From contig NC_059538.1 in NCBI RefSeq assembly GCF_905220415.1, positions 2,604,001 to 2,668,000 on the forward strand: a DNA stretch of 64,000 nucleotides. The letters are read 5' to 3'. This DNA is from Colias croceus (taxonomy: Eukaryota > Arthropoda > Insecta > Lepidoptera > Pieridae). Of this stretch, positions 12,401-27,400 are shown one piece after another. The notes under the pieces were generated by a model, which saw only the letters and a program-made list of their open reading frames with translations, made no database searches and was not told where the DNA came from. Made by a program: the position numbers and the translations under genes. How positions within the stretch are numbered: the stretch's first letter is position 1; each line of letters begins with the position of its first letter.

Positions 12401-15400
12401 AAAATCATCGCCCTAAAATTGTTTCGTGTTAGTTCCGTTTTTGCTACGGACAACGAACTTCAACTTGAGATAAAAAAAAATTGACACGAGCTTCCAGCCA
12501 AATTTTTTTTTCCTCAACTTATGAGACTTCATAGGTTAAAAAAATATAACATTCAAAATTCAAACATTTATGGGTGGCTAGAAACGCAAAACTTTTAGTG
12601 TGCACTAGGTATATGCTTTAATAATGGATAAATCCGTAATAATAAACTGTGTTGAAATATTAACAGATAAACAATATTATTTTATTTTCATGAAACGGCT
12701 TCAAGTTTGACTCAGAATCTATACATATAATAAATCTGTAGAAGGGTCAATTCTGTACATTGAAAATTTTGAAAAAATAACTAGCAGGGGGTGTTACTGG
12801 ATCGATACCAAACCCAAATATGTGATTAAAAAAATTTTTGTCTGTCTGTCTGTCTGTCTGTCTGTATGTGAAGACATCACGTGAAAACTACCGGTTCGAT
12901 TTCGATGAAACTTGGTATAATTATACCTTATTATCCTGGGCGTAAAATAGGATACTTTTTATCCTGGAAAAATACGTAGAAAAAAAATTAATCTCAATTT
13001 TTTAGTTATCCATAGACGTTGTTCTGTAGTAGGTACCGCGAACACACGTTGCATATTATTATAGACCTAGCCGTATTTGGGTCCAATAGATATTTATAAG
13101 ATGTCATTGTCCGAGTTACTCAAAATGGAGAAATAAACCATCCACGCAAAGACCGACATCCGCGCGGACGGAGTCGCGGGCGGAAGCTAGTTATACATAT
13201 AATAAAGGCTAGTCACGTAGCGTGGGCTGTGAAAGTGAAATATTCAGTGCACGTTATAGAATAAATAATATTGTCATGTATTTTATGATATATTTATTTC
13301 AGCGTCTTTTATTTTCGCAAAAATAAGGAGTATAATAATAATATGCTTCTTTATCTTTATCTCTAACTAGATTTCCACCCGCATAGTTCCCGTTCCCGTT
13401 AGATTTCCGGGATAAAACCTATCCTATGTGTTAATCCAAGTTACCCTATATATCTGTGCTAAATTTTATTGTAATCGGTTCAGTAGTATTTGCTTGAAAG
13501 TGTACCAAGCATACATACACATACGCATACACTTACATCCATCCGCACAAACTTTCGCATATATAATATTAGTAGGATGTGTATAAATGCTCAAAAATGA
13601 TTCATCCGTTTGCTATGTATATCCATATCCATATAAGTTTATACTAGTAAATATTAACTCAGTTTAAACAATTATTATTGTGCAATAACATGATAATGTA
13701 ATTTCAGGAGAGGCAAAATGGGCGGAAGTTAGGCATTGTCCATTTACTCCATATATCTCACTAAATGGGCCATTAAATATTATTATTCAGAGAGTAGCAT
13801 GCTTCATTTCAAATTAGGTAATACTAGAATCTGGATAGTTACAATATTATATTACAACGTACAATATGAACACAATATGTGGAACATTTTACTACAAATT
13901 CAAAACATATATATCCTGATCTTCCATATTATTTTATGTAACAAAATTATGTTTAGGAACACCAATAATTGGGACCAATATAAACTAAGATGTAAAGCTG
14001 TCCCTCTATGTAAATAAATGAACATTTTCTAAATATTATATAGCCCGTAGAAAGTTTTCTTATTTCCAAGTAGTATATTCAAGTAAATATTAACGCTATA
14101 CAACCCGGGTCTAGCTCAAAATAATTTCTTCATTAATATTTAAAACTAGCTTCCGCCAGCGACTCCGTCCGCGCGGAAAAATTAAGAAAAATTAAGATTT
14201 TTTTTCTACGTATTTTTGCAGGATAAAAAGTATCCCATTTTATGCCCAGGATAATAAGGTATAATTATACCAAGTTTCATCGAAATTGAACCGTTACCCC
14301 TGCTATTTATTTTTTCAATATTTTCAATGTACAGAATTGACCCTTCTACAGATTAATTATATGTATAAATAATGATCTATATGAGTACAAGATATTAATC
14401 TTCCTCAATCAATAAGTTATACCGCCTTCGCCTAATTATGTAAATGTTATTTTTGAGAGTTCTCTTTATTAGGTAAGATTTTTCAATATTCTAACAGTTT
14501 GTTTACACATTTTTCTGTTCATTTTGTTACAAACGAACGTTCTGTTATAAATTATCATAAATTACCAAAAGTTTTCCCAAAATGTTTTTGCTATTATCAT
14601 AAGAAAAATAATTCAAACTTGTATAAGCGAATGCTTTTAATTTGCGTTCTGCGTAGCTCAGAATAATGAATTTTTATAAAGTGATGACTCGACAGAATCC
14701 TATCCATTAGTATATAATGCAAAGGGTAATGACGCTTTGTTGCCAGAAAATAAAAGTTTTTGGGAAGAACGACAATGCTTATAAAAATAAAATTTTTGAT
14801 ATTTGCAATTATTTATAAATGAATATACATAATATTATAGAATCTATTATTTAGATAGAGTAAACAGAGACTATATACTATGTACCTACTTTTCTTCTTT
14901 TTGTAAAAGTCTATTGAAGAAATTACCTCAAGTAAAACTCAAATGGAAATTTGTCTCAAATATTGCTACTTTAGTTCGAAGTCGATCATTCTAATATCTA
15001 GGAAGCCACCGCCGTTCACACAAATCGAATTTATATTAAGAACATATTTTATATTCTGTTGTCGCGTTTTAAATCAGGGAGCAAGAAGACCTACCTACTT
15101 ACTACGTACTTACATGACGTAATATTTACTTATATACTTTTATATAGTTTATTAGATATACATTCACTTGACATTTGACGAAACTATAGGGAACTATAAC
15201 ATAAACTGACATGCAAGAAACAAAACTTATATTGATACTTGCTAAGGTTTTAAGGATTTTCGCACAATCCCAGAATTGAAGGACGGCATTTGCAAATGTT
15301 GGTTCTATACGAATATTCGTACATTGTACAAATGTTTGCACGCAAGTGAGTGATCCGAGTTAAGTAAAGTAATCGTACAGTAACGACGAAAAAATAAGCT

Positions 15401-18400
15401 CACATCGCAAAGTACATATTGACTTCCTTTTTATTGTTATAGATTTTTTAGCTGAACTATTTTTTGGGCAAATGAAATATAGTAAAAATTTAAAGTTTTC
15501 TTTTTATTAATGTAAGGTGCAATGAAAGTTTTCTGCTATTTGGTATATTATTGGAAGTTTTCACTCACCTATTTCTTCGCTTGTCATTCGACTGTGGTCT
15601 GGTTCCAACTTCGTTTTTGCTTTGAGCCTGAAAAATATATTTCAATTAGACGAGCTTTTAATTGGTGGTAACTTAGCACATACTAATTACTAATTATTAA
15701 TATTGAATACATTATGTTATCATTATTCGAAATATTGTGTGTATAGTTTTTAATTATCTCCGTAATAAGGGAAAAAGATGACCAGATATGTTTGCGGGTC
15801 TTAATCCAGACAAAGTTAAAAATTTGCGTTTACTGTCATCATCATCATCATCAGCTTATATACGTTCCCACTTCTGGGACACGGGCTTCCTATGAGGGTA
15901 CAGGCCATAATCCACCACGCTGGCCAAGTGCGGGTAGGCCACTGTATGTGTGTCCTTTTCGGTATGACTAGGTACTTATATGTTTATGAATGTCTAAAGA
16001 AGATTAATAATTCCCTTTCTACGCTCTTTAGATAAATAAGAAAAAAATCCCATTCATCGCTCTACAGATAAATAAGATAGATATTATATTGAAATGTACG
16101 TCAAGGAGCACAAAAGGCTATTTAAAAAGAGAGACGAGAATATAACTCATAAACATTCCTTTTGTAAAAGACATTTATTGAAGACATGATACGATCCGAC
16201 TAATGTAATTCATGCATACGCTAGGGGGAAGAAGTTGTTAATATTAAAGTTAGTTCCCCTGTGTTTAATTTACATTAATATTACAAAATATATGAGTATG
16301 TTTCAAACTTAAAAAAGAGCGTATGTGCCAAGCACACGTGTCAGCAGTGAAACTCCTTTGACAAAATTCAAAGATACAAAAATCGTCCTTACTTCATGAC
16401 GTGACGGTATTGCCACAACCTTGAAATTTTACTCTCAACGTGCCTAACGAAGTTGCAGTTCAAAAAAATAGCTATGTTATTAATCGAAGAATGCTATAGA
16501 TATTCTTTGCTGTAGCCTGTAGTCTTTACGTATGTTGGCATCATACTACAAGCAATTAGAACCCAACATAACATCAATAGCAAAAGTCACAATCATAGGA
16601 AAAATATTGCATTCAAAAGCAGACGGGGATGCGTGGATAAGCTAGTGTTACCAGTTTTTAAGCTATTACATAGCTTCTATCGCGGGCCTTGAGCGCGGGG
16701 ACCGAATCGAGAAATTCAGTAACGAAAAAATCTCACGCTACCCACTCCGACGGGCTCGGAGGTGTGGCTTGAAGGCATGCTATGCAATAGCTTTACCGCG
16801 GCAGTCACGTCATTTTTATATTATACATACACATGAGGGTTTCGGCCAAAATGCACGCTTGCTTGCCTAAATTCAAAAGTCGAATATAAAAGTCTAGTAA
16901 ATAATGATATTCAAGTAAAACATACACAAAAGATACCCACACACAAATTCTGCCATTTATCTATGTCTGAAAACGGACATTAACATGATGAGGGTAAAAT
17001 AATGCCTTCCCCGCTAATGTTATAATTCCGAAAGTTTGTATGGATGTGAGTTTGAAATTATTTGCGGGTAGTTAATAGGTTGTTAAAATGTTAGCATGTG
17101 ATAAATGTATATTGAACACATAGTTTTTTTATTCAAAAATTTTGCTGAGTGTATTTAATGCTAAAAAACCAAAAATTGTATTGGAATAGATGCCATTATT
17201 TAAATTAATTAGTTTATTTGTACCTATAATATTATGTGAGTTTATCATTATATTATAATGTGATATATTCATGGAATTGCATGTAATATGTTAAATTTGA
17301 AATCTATTGAAGAATAGAATAAAATACGAAGATTGATTGATTTTCAGTTAAATAATATAATTACTACTTTAATTAAATTTCTTTTACATATATATCTTAT
17401 AAGTTTATGTATATATATAATTGCTTGTGTATGTAGTGACATGAAACAAAAGTGCTTGGAAGGAATATGCCACGTCCGATACAAATGTTTTACCAGTTTT
17501 ATTATGTAGAAGATATTGATCAAAATAATGACGATGAAAATTAGATAAAAACATTTTTTATTAATTTTTAGCCTTGTAAGTATTGAGTTTACTAAAAACC
17601 ATTCTTATTAATATCCAAGTAAAGTGCGCTGTCCTATGCTATTTATTATGCTGATCACATTAGAAAAAACACTGAAAATACTATCTATTTAATACGTTTC
17701 TGCTCACATAATTATCAGGAAATTAAAAAAAAATTGACGTAAGTAGTTCTACTTTTTTATTCAGAATCTAGACACGCGGCAGCGTGTCAAGCCGAGTTCA
17801 AGCAAAGAGAACTGGCGAGCAGCAGCCGTGTGTATATTTACACGAACCATTTCGAGCCACTTTTCACCCCCTTATAACTCGAAAACTATTTAAGTTATAT
17901 AAACCAAATTTGGTACATATCAAGAGGACCTCAAGATAAACAAGAACCTTAAATTTCATAAATACAGATTAAACAGTTGCGTAGATATTAATATCCAAAA
18001 ATCGCAATTTTTAAGACTGACTGACTTATAGACATATACAAAACCTAACCCACTTCCAGATGACCTAGAAAGTTCAAATTTTGTAATCAACTAGGTAATA
18101 GTAAGTGTACAAAGGAAAAAATCAGAAAATACTGAATTTATTTGTATTTAATTTTTTTTTCAATGACATAAATTTTGTTTGTATGGAAAAATGGAAAAGT
18201 TTAAAAAAAAAGAAAATAGTATATTCACCTTACTAGTCTTAAAAAATAGATAAAAACTAATCAGTGGCCGAAAAAAATTTTGAAATCCATCAATAAATGA
18301 CTGAGATATAGATTATTGAAGTTTACATATTTTAGGACGAAACATCTGTAGATTCGAAGCGCCTCTGACATCACACTCACTCGCGCTAGTATCGCTAGGG

Positions 18401-21400
18401 CGGATTACTTCAATTCTTATGCTTTATTCAAATCTGTTATTAAACGTAAAATAAAAGAAAATTGTAATAAAAATATTGCCTTTATTGCTAATACAGTTAA
18501 AAATAATATATAATTTTACATATTCACATTTATTTATTCTTTATTTATGAGTGTTTAGTTTAGTTTTAATTTCAGTGTAAATAAATAAATAAATAAATAA
18601 AATCTTTATTTTCCTTTAAACATGGTATTCAATGGTGATACAATTATATTAATAAAGCACAAACATGTTTAGCCAATACAAGCATGCAAAAATAATTACC
18701 ATAAATGGTGTAATGGAAGAAGGCTTCGTCGAAGGTCTAAATGATTTAATTTGCGTAATATTAATATGAGTGAAACATATTTAGGCGCGTTTAGAGTAAA
18801 ATTTCAAGATCGCGTCATGGCAATACCGTAACGTCATGGAGTAAGGCGACGATTCTTCTACAACGATCTTTGCATCTTGGTAATAGTGTGTGTACAAATT
18901 CACGCTGGATGTTTAGAAAATCATGTAATCTTTTAAACAGAAAACGAGTTTAAAAAATTGCAGATAATGACGGGGTAATGTGAGCTGACATTCATAACAT
19001 ACAAGAAAATATATAAAATAATACTAAACAAACCATACAGAGAAACCGCAAGAAAAAAAAATCGTATATAAAAAGTATTATATATATTTATAAAGTAAAT
19101 CAAATTTGCAGAGTAATTTTCTGTACAAAAAGTAATGATATCCCACCAAAAACATAAATGTAAAAATTGGAGCCGAGTTCAATCGTTGACTTAATTTGCC
19201 AAAAAAAGAAATGAGATCTAAATGTGTGCCAAGTTCTGCAGACAGTCCAGAAATTTATTTACAAAGATGTATTAAGTTCTTAGGTTGACTGAAAACTCAA
19301 TTGTTTTATTTTCCCTTAGAGAACAATGTTTATTCCAAAATATAACTTTTTTAATTTGAATAATATAATTATTTTCACAAAGCAAACAACTAATGACCTA
19401 TTGAACCCCATAATTTGATGAGGCTAGTTTTACATACTGTTTATATTTTGTGAGGTTCTAAAAACTAGCCTCATCAAATTATGGGGTTCAATAGGTCATT
19501 AGTTGTTTGCTTTGTGAAAATAATTATATTATTCAAATTAAAAAAGTTATATTTTGGAATAAACATTGTTCTCTAAGGGAAAATAAAACAATTGAGTTTT
19601 CAGTCAACCTAAGAACTTAATACATCTTTGTAAATAAATTTCTGGACTGTCTGCAGAACTTGGCACACATTTAGATCTCATTTCTTTTTTTGGCAAATTA
19701 AGTCAACGATTGAACTCGGCTCCAATTTTACATTTATGTTTTTGGTGGGATTATATTATTTTAAACAGCTTTCCGCCAGCGCAGCGGCTTCGCCCCATAG
19801 TCAAAGAAACACACGCATAGTTCCCGTTTCCGTGGGATTTCCGGGATAAAACCTACCCTATGACCTTCTTCATGTCTCAAGCTATCTCTGTTCCAAATTT
19901 GAAGTAAATCCATACAGTACTTTTTTGAGTTTAGCTCAGACATACATAAAGACAAACAGACAAAAATTTTAAAAACTATAATTTTGGGTTCGGTGTCTAT
20001 TGTAGATCACACCCCAAGTATTATTTTAAACAAATATTCAATGTACAGTTTTAACTTTCCTACGATTTTATTATATTTAAGAATAATTTCAAGATAATTC
20101 ATACCAACAAAGGGCTAATTTGGCGCTACCGTTACCATTAATAGGCTGTAGTTCCGTTGTTTACTGCTCGATTGTCATTATTGAAGGCTATTGAAGGTTT
20201 ATTAGAAAGGTGATAAAAGTAGCTATATGTTTTATAATAAGCTAAATTCTCATAATTCTAACGGTTACCGAGATTTTTGCATTAAAAAAAAATATATATT
20301 TCATAAAATGTTGATTTTTGAAAATATTTCAGTTGGTACTAGTTTTACATTAATGAATCTTAGGAATCAAATAATGTTTATTTAATTATCTTTCAATTGA
20401 CACCCTTTTAAGTAAATCGGTCCAGTAGTTATTTAGATATACCGCACAATAGAATGGCCCGACGGCCACCTTTGCTACGTCATAGCTCCCCCCTCCATAC
20501 CCCTAGGAAGTGACTACCGCTTTTTTTGTGTACAGAAAAACATGCCGATTAAGTGGATATCAGTAGTCCGTATGACGGAGGTGAGTCCCACGGAAATGAA
20601 TTTTATTTCAATTGGGGACTGTACTAATGTAACTACATTGAAGTTACTTTTCAGTTCATTTAATTAAACAGCTTAAAATTAATTTAAAGAACCACCGTAT
20701 TGATTGCCTAATTATAAGATAATTAAAAATTTATCATCAAAACTTTAATTTCCCTAAGTTAATGTATGCTAATTCACAATTAGGCCGGGTTTAAAGAGCG
20801 ATTTCATCACGGCACATAAATTTGCTAATAATAAAGAATTAAATTGCAGAAACTAAAACAGTAATATAGCTTTATTCCAAAAATGATATTCCTGTTCCAA
20901 TGGATGAATTAATTATGCGGGCCAGGAGTGTAGAGACGTGGTATAAAGGATAAATCAGATATTCTTCATTAAAAAATATGGTTAAAAAAATACGTTATTT
21001 AATATTTTTTCATACTGCATTTCTAATGTTTTTTCACAAAATGCTATTTATAACACTAACAATCGACATATTTAATAATAAAAATATGAATAAAAATAAA
21101 AATGTGATACACTTTTTATTGTTTTTTTTTTTTTAATTTTGTGTGCGTATAGCCTTAGTTTTGAAACAGTTGTATATAAAGAGAAAAACATTTTAATATA
21201 ATTATCCATTGAAGAGTCCTCTAGTGCGACAAAATGTTTGAAATACAAGTTATTTCATTATTTTTACTATCCTGGTATGCACATGGTAAGTTTCTTATTT
21301 TTTACTATATTGCATGTTTTTTTGGAATGCGTGGTGCAATGTCTGGTTTAATGGGACTCTGGTGGGTCTATTGGGTCCATTTTTGTTTCTTTCTATGCGG

Positions 21401-24400
21401 CTTTTCTCAATAAAAATACAATATTTTTCTTCACCGGTTCCTATGGAAGACTACTTATATTATGGTAGTTAATTTAATTTTTGACGCTCGTCTAGTCTCT
21501 AATGCCTTTTGAATGAAGTCTTAACCACAGATGTCTCAGAGGTTAAGGACTCAGACGCTCATACCCTTTTTCTTCATATTTTTCCTATCATTTATCGGGA
21601 AGTTTACTTCAAGCCTTGTATAAAATAGGTAGTTTCAGGGTGCTTTTCCAACAGAGTTGTCCTAAATAGCTATGCTGCGAAAATGTGTGAAAATGTTTCC
21701 ATTGATCCTAATCTGTGTAGCGACGCGAGTAAGATGTGCTATGAAGATGCGCAGCTCGATCTATTTGATGTATCTATAGTAGGATCCCTCTTTTTATTAT
21801 TGTACGATAGGGAAGCGCTTGACCACGATGATGATAAGCTGAGATGTGGCCGATGGAAGATGGAGCACGCTTCCGTAGAAGGTACCTGTTCACTCTTTTC
21901 TTGAAGACCTCCATGTTGTACTCGTCGGCGAACACAGACTCAGGAAGCATATTCTAGTCCCACGCGGTTCGAATGAAGGCCCTCCTACACATATTAAACG
22001 CATCCACCGCAAAGGAGCATAGCCCATCCTTTATGTTTCAACTTCTTCAGGTGCAACTATCAATCCTGAGACGAAAGTGTTTGGTGGGAATGATGCACCA
22101 GAAGGAGCGTTCCCTCATCAGGTATCATTGAGAAAGACCACATGGAGGGAGTACCACTTCTGCGGCGGATCTATCGTCAGAAAATCATGGGTGTTGACCG
22201 CTGCCCATTGCACAATCAAGTATTTCATTACATAAATTAAATTATTATGTTTTTATGTAAGGTAGTGTGTAAGTGTAGTAAGGTAAAATGCCCATGAAAA
22301 TTTGTAGAGGCGTAATGTCTTAAGCAGTCCTTACGACTTATAAAGACACATTGTATAGGCGTGTCACACGAGCCATATTTCATTAAAAATAGATATATTC
22401 TTGAAAATCAATATAATGGACAATTGCACTGTATGAAAGGTACAATAATAAGATAACCTTTAATTTCTTCTAGTGTTCATCCTGATAATATAACAGTTGT
22501 TGCCGGGACAAATTCATTGTCTTCAGGTGGTATGAGGTATAATTTGGATGAAATTATAAACCATGAGAACTATAATCGAACAACATTGGAAAACGATATC
22601 GCGCTGCTTAGAATAGTTGGTGAATTTGATTATTCTTCCAATATCGCTCCCATAGTCTTGGTGGAGCAGCCTACACCTGCTGGTACGGAGTGCGTTTTAA
22701 CAGGATGGGGATATGTTGATGTAAGTGGTATTTTAAATTCAATTTGAAAAGAAATCGCAGTTTTTTATTCTATTTATGGACTCCTGTTTTTCTCTTATTT
22801 AACCAAATCAATTTTCACTATGTAGCTAGACAGCTAGACCTATTTTTAGGGTTTATCATTCGTTTGAATGTAAAGAAGTCAGAACCCCCATATATTTTAA
22901 AATTTAATGGAACTGGCATTTCCATTTAAACTTTTAGCATTTAACGGTTGAAGAAATAAATACCTAGTTTTGATTTTTAAAGAAACACATAATTCACCAA
23001 TTCCACATTTATTTACTTTCTTTCGATTTTTAAACTATGAAATGTAACCATTAAGCGGTAACAATACAAAGTATAAATTATGAAAAAAAAGATAAAGACT
23101 GGGTCGTTTAACGGATAATTATGTTTCTAGTATCATGATCGAGTACCTGATAAACTTCAAATGCTATACCTGATAACAGTGTCAGTAGAACAGTGCCGAG
23201 AGGACTTGTCAACGAATGGCAAGCCAAGCAATCTTCCTGTAACAGATACTAACGTTTGCGCTTCTAAGGAAGAAGACGTAGGTGCATGTCAAGTAAGGAA
23301 TAAGGAATTTTAATATTATCAGGGGGCACGGTAGTACCCCGCCAAGTTAAACAAAGAAGTGGCAAGCGGACCATTCTTTTCTCGAAGTAATTAAGGCCAT
23401 TTTAACCCCCTTTGACTTTGTTGTGAATACCGACCGATCATCAAAAGTATAAGGCACTTCTAGCAGCCATAGAACCAAATTTAGAATATTATTAGTATTA
23501 AGTGTCTAAATCAAAGAAAAAATGAAACATTCCATTATTTCTGTCCAGATTTCTAGAAACATCAACTGCGTGAGTAACTTTGTAATCCCATACATTTTTA
23601 TAAGATTAAAAAATTATTTATGCAGTTGGTGTATCCAATTTTGTAATCCGTTACTGGGGGCAATCTGCGGATAATAATTTACGGAACAACTAAGACAGAA
23701 AGTACCTTAAATAGGTACAAAATAATTTAACCGACTTGGTATTTCATAGAATTCACAACTTTTCTGGTAGAAATACCGAATTGCGAGACATGGCTTTTTG
23801 ACGGGATGGTTTTGATGGCATCCTTTTTTATCATTGGGAATTTCATTTACGTATCCCCCATCAAAGTTTTACTGCGCAAGGAGGTATTTACATACTTTAT
23901 TATTGTTGTTTTCAAATACTATCTCGTTGTGATGACCTTTCTTGAATTAACCTTTCCAAGACTTGTTTTAAATGTCTATCCTGACCGATATAAGTTTCAT
24001 CATATTATTAGCTGTAATTATATTCATTCTTTAGCCTGTTATTAATTGGAAAAATATCTCTTTTCCAGGGTGATTCTGGTGGTCCACTAGCAGTTAACAG
24101 CACGCTTATTGGTGTTGTATCTTGGGGTAGGTTTATCTGTGGTCAGGGTGTCCCTGAAGTATATGCAAGCGTCTACGAGTTCCGTAATTGGATTTTAGAC
24201 AACATCGATTCGGATGAATAATCAAATTTATAATCATAATAATTATAGTAATCGTCTTTCCCAGTAGTAATGTAGTAATGTTTTTGTTTTTAATGTTCTT
24301 GAAATAAATGTTTTTTCTTTCTTTCTTTCTTCTTTTTAACACACGTGTTACAAAATTAAGGTACAATCGCGTAACGCACCGGTATTGGTTCAAACAAAAG

Positions 24401-27400
24401 ATATTTATTTCTGACAAGCTTCCACCCGCGACTCCGTCCGCGCGGATGTCGGTCTTCGCGTGGACGGTTTATTTCTCCATTTTGAACTGGGAAGACGTTT
24501 CTCACTAAATTAATATTAGACGATCATGATTCACTCCAGTCCAAACAGCAAATAAGCAGACTTCTGCTTCTGCAACGTTTAGTTGTCCCTGTTCTCAACA
24601 CCCATTGAATTTTCTATGTTATTGTGATCTTCCATTACATCTGAGTTTTGATGATGTGATGATAATCCATTCGTTTTTAATATTGGTACTTAGAGTTGGT
24701 GGACTAAACTAGAAATGGTAGACTAAATTTGTCAGCGCGTCGGTAAGATCAGAATATAAAACCAACATCCTGTATTTAAGTTACAAAATTAATAATCAAA
24801 CAACATGCCGCTACGTTCAAAATGACTAGAAGAAAAATTAAAACACCTCGACATAATATTTGGAATTTTGGAGTAAACAAATCATTTTCCCCGTATGTCC
24901 CAAGTTCAAGTTCTCAATACAATTTTATATTATATTTCGTATTTCTCAAACGAAAAATAAACATTTTTTGGAACTTCAAAAAAAATTATATTATAAGAAA
25001 ATTTATGAGCTCACTTTATTTTTAAAGAAATATACATCCCTTTACTGACACCCCGTAAAATAACGAAATTGTTGCCAATCACCTTTAGTTTCATTAACTT
25101 TATGTTCGAAGATAATTTTTTTTTCTAGTAGTTACACGCATATTTTTTTCGTTTATTTTCCATGTCGAAATCAAATGTTTAAAAATACGAATATTTGCAC
25201 AAAACTAAGATAAAAATAATCAATTAACAAAAATATTAAATTTATTGAAGTAGAGCAACTTTCACTTCGGTATGAAGGAAAATCGAGCGTAGAGCACACG
25301 TACCTACTAATAATAATAATAACAGATTAGTAGACAGTAATAATATCGGAGACGGCAATAACTCCAGCGATGACGATGACGATGTTAACGAAATTCACTT
25401 CCGTAAAAGAAATGTAAGTTGCGGTGATGCCAGTTGCTCATACGACAATAATTGCAGCAATAGCGATGTCAGTTGTGTTGATGGAAGTAACCGCAGCAAT
25501 GACAGTATTGACGATGACATGAACCTTAGTGACGTCGGTTGCGTTGATGATACTGATAAGAGCAGTGATAGTAACACCGAAGATAAAATCTATAAAAAAA
25601 ATCATATGAATCAAAATTATTTGGAAAAATGGCTAGAAATTTCATCATCGTCACCATTACCTGACTCAAAATCATGTTCTCATTCTGTTTTCATCGACAA
25701 TCAAAACTCACATCTATTTCCAAATGTAAGTAATATAAATGAAGATAATATTGATTCTATTAAAAAAAGGAAGAAATCACCATCTCCTGGGCCTTCTACA
25801 TCATTATCAAATGTATCAAATAGCGATATCTTAATATATATAAATCTCGTGTCACAATGTTTGTCCTCAATAGACTCCTAAACCACTTAACCGATTATAA
25901 TAAAATTCGCACACCATGTGCAGTTCGATCCAACTTGAGAGATAGGATAGTTTAAACATGTAGATACCACGGGCGAAGCCGGGGCGGACCACTAGTTGTT
26001 GATAAAAATATTAAAATATTGGAGAATATAATTATCCAACCGGCTAAGAGACAACGAGGACGACCAAAAGGAGCAACGCAAACAGCGATTGGTTTACCAA
26101 AAAAGAAAAAAAAATGTTTGTAGTTTTTTTTAGACTTCTCAAAATCTACCGGTTCGAATTGGTCCAAAGTATATTCAAAATTTTTGAAATACATAATATT
26201 GCTGGTCACACATTTAGAAATGTTCGCAGAGTATAATAAAAATGAAAATAAGAAATTTAGAAGTACAGTAAGGACGTGGCGCTGAGAGCGCTTAGAACGC
26301 CTGGTATAAATGAAAGCGAAAAATATATTTAGATACTTATATATTGGCTGCGTTCCATGTTCAATGAGTGGATCCAATATGCTAAGGACAGAGACAAATA
26401 GTAGAAATTGGAGGAGGCCTATACCCAGACAGGGTTTCCTATTCAAGAAAAATGAATAATCCTCTCAACTTAGTTACTTTACAACATAATGTATAGTTTA
26501 TAAGTGTTAAATATGTAATTATAATACTGTAAATAATATGATGGGAAATAAAAGGCTTAATTATTATTATATTGGCTGCGTTCAGGTTTACTAACTTCTG
26601 AGCAGGGCTGACTTTATCTATCAAAAAATTAATAGTTAGACACACAATAAAGATACCTTGCATTGTTTTATTATAGATTAAAAAAAACCAATATAGTTAC
26701 TTTAAGTTGTTAGAACACTTCCTCTGATGCAATCGGGTAAAAAATCAAATTAGATTTTCACATTGAATGAAAATCTCTGATATTATTAATTTAAAAGGTA
26801 AAATAAGTACACAAGCTCATATGATAGGGAAATATTAAAAAGGAATCAAAACGAAATTGCCTAATTTGAATAATCTCCGTAAGGATTAAACTCTTCGTGA
26901 GCTTAGATATCAAGAAAACCTTTTTCTCAAACGTACGCCTTAAAGCTAACAATAACATGATTAATTTTACCTTATGAATATGTATCTGGGGGCACGGTAG
27001 TGCCCCCGCCAAGACGAGCCAAGCGAACAAGCGAAGCGCACGGGCACTACCTACCTTTTCTCGAAGCGCTTCGACGTTTTTTTGAACCCTCATAACTTGG
27101 GTTTGGATTATGCTAGATCAACAAAATTTTCGGGATATATTGTCAATAGCGGACTTATTGAACATATTAAGTTTTAATTACATTAGCTTTTATACTTCAG
27201 ATTTTATTTATATCTAAAAAACGCTAATTTCGTCACTGACTCACTGATGATCATCAAAATTCTTAAGGTATTTCCTAATGTCCTAGAAAGCTGAAATTTT
27301 GTATGTAAGCTAGTATTAGCACACAAACAACAAAAAAATTATAAAACTTGTAACTTTCATCCCCCAACCCCTTAAACTAGGGGATGGGAGTTTGTATGAG

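Larger units (their letters stand above)
15628..17767. other. Arrestin intron 5, left part
   Basis: 15833-15975 is a (catcat)n-tailed LINE fragment ('tgggacacgggcttcctatg'). 16312-16448 and 16655-16806 are repeat families M and S. 16810-17767 is AT-rich with nothing recognisable. Confidence 0.5.

Noticed and set aside
13736..14017. 93-codon frame as a gene
   Set aside because: AT-driven composition rich in Ile, Tyr and Asn, with no motif or splice context.
21683..21904. 73-codon frame in protease intron 1 as an extra exon
   Set aside because: The protease reads through without it, phases fit without it, and the region is antisense LINE fragment.
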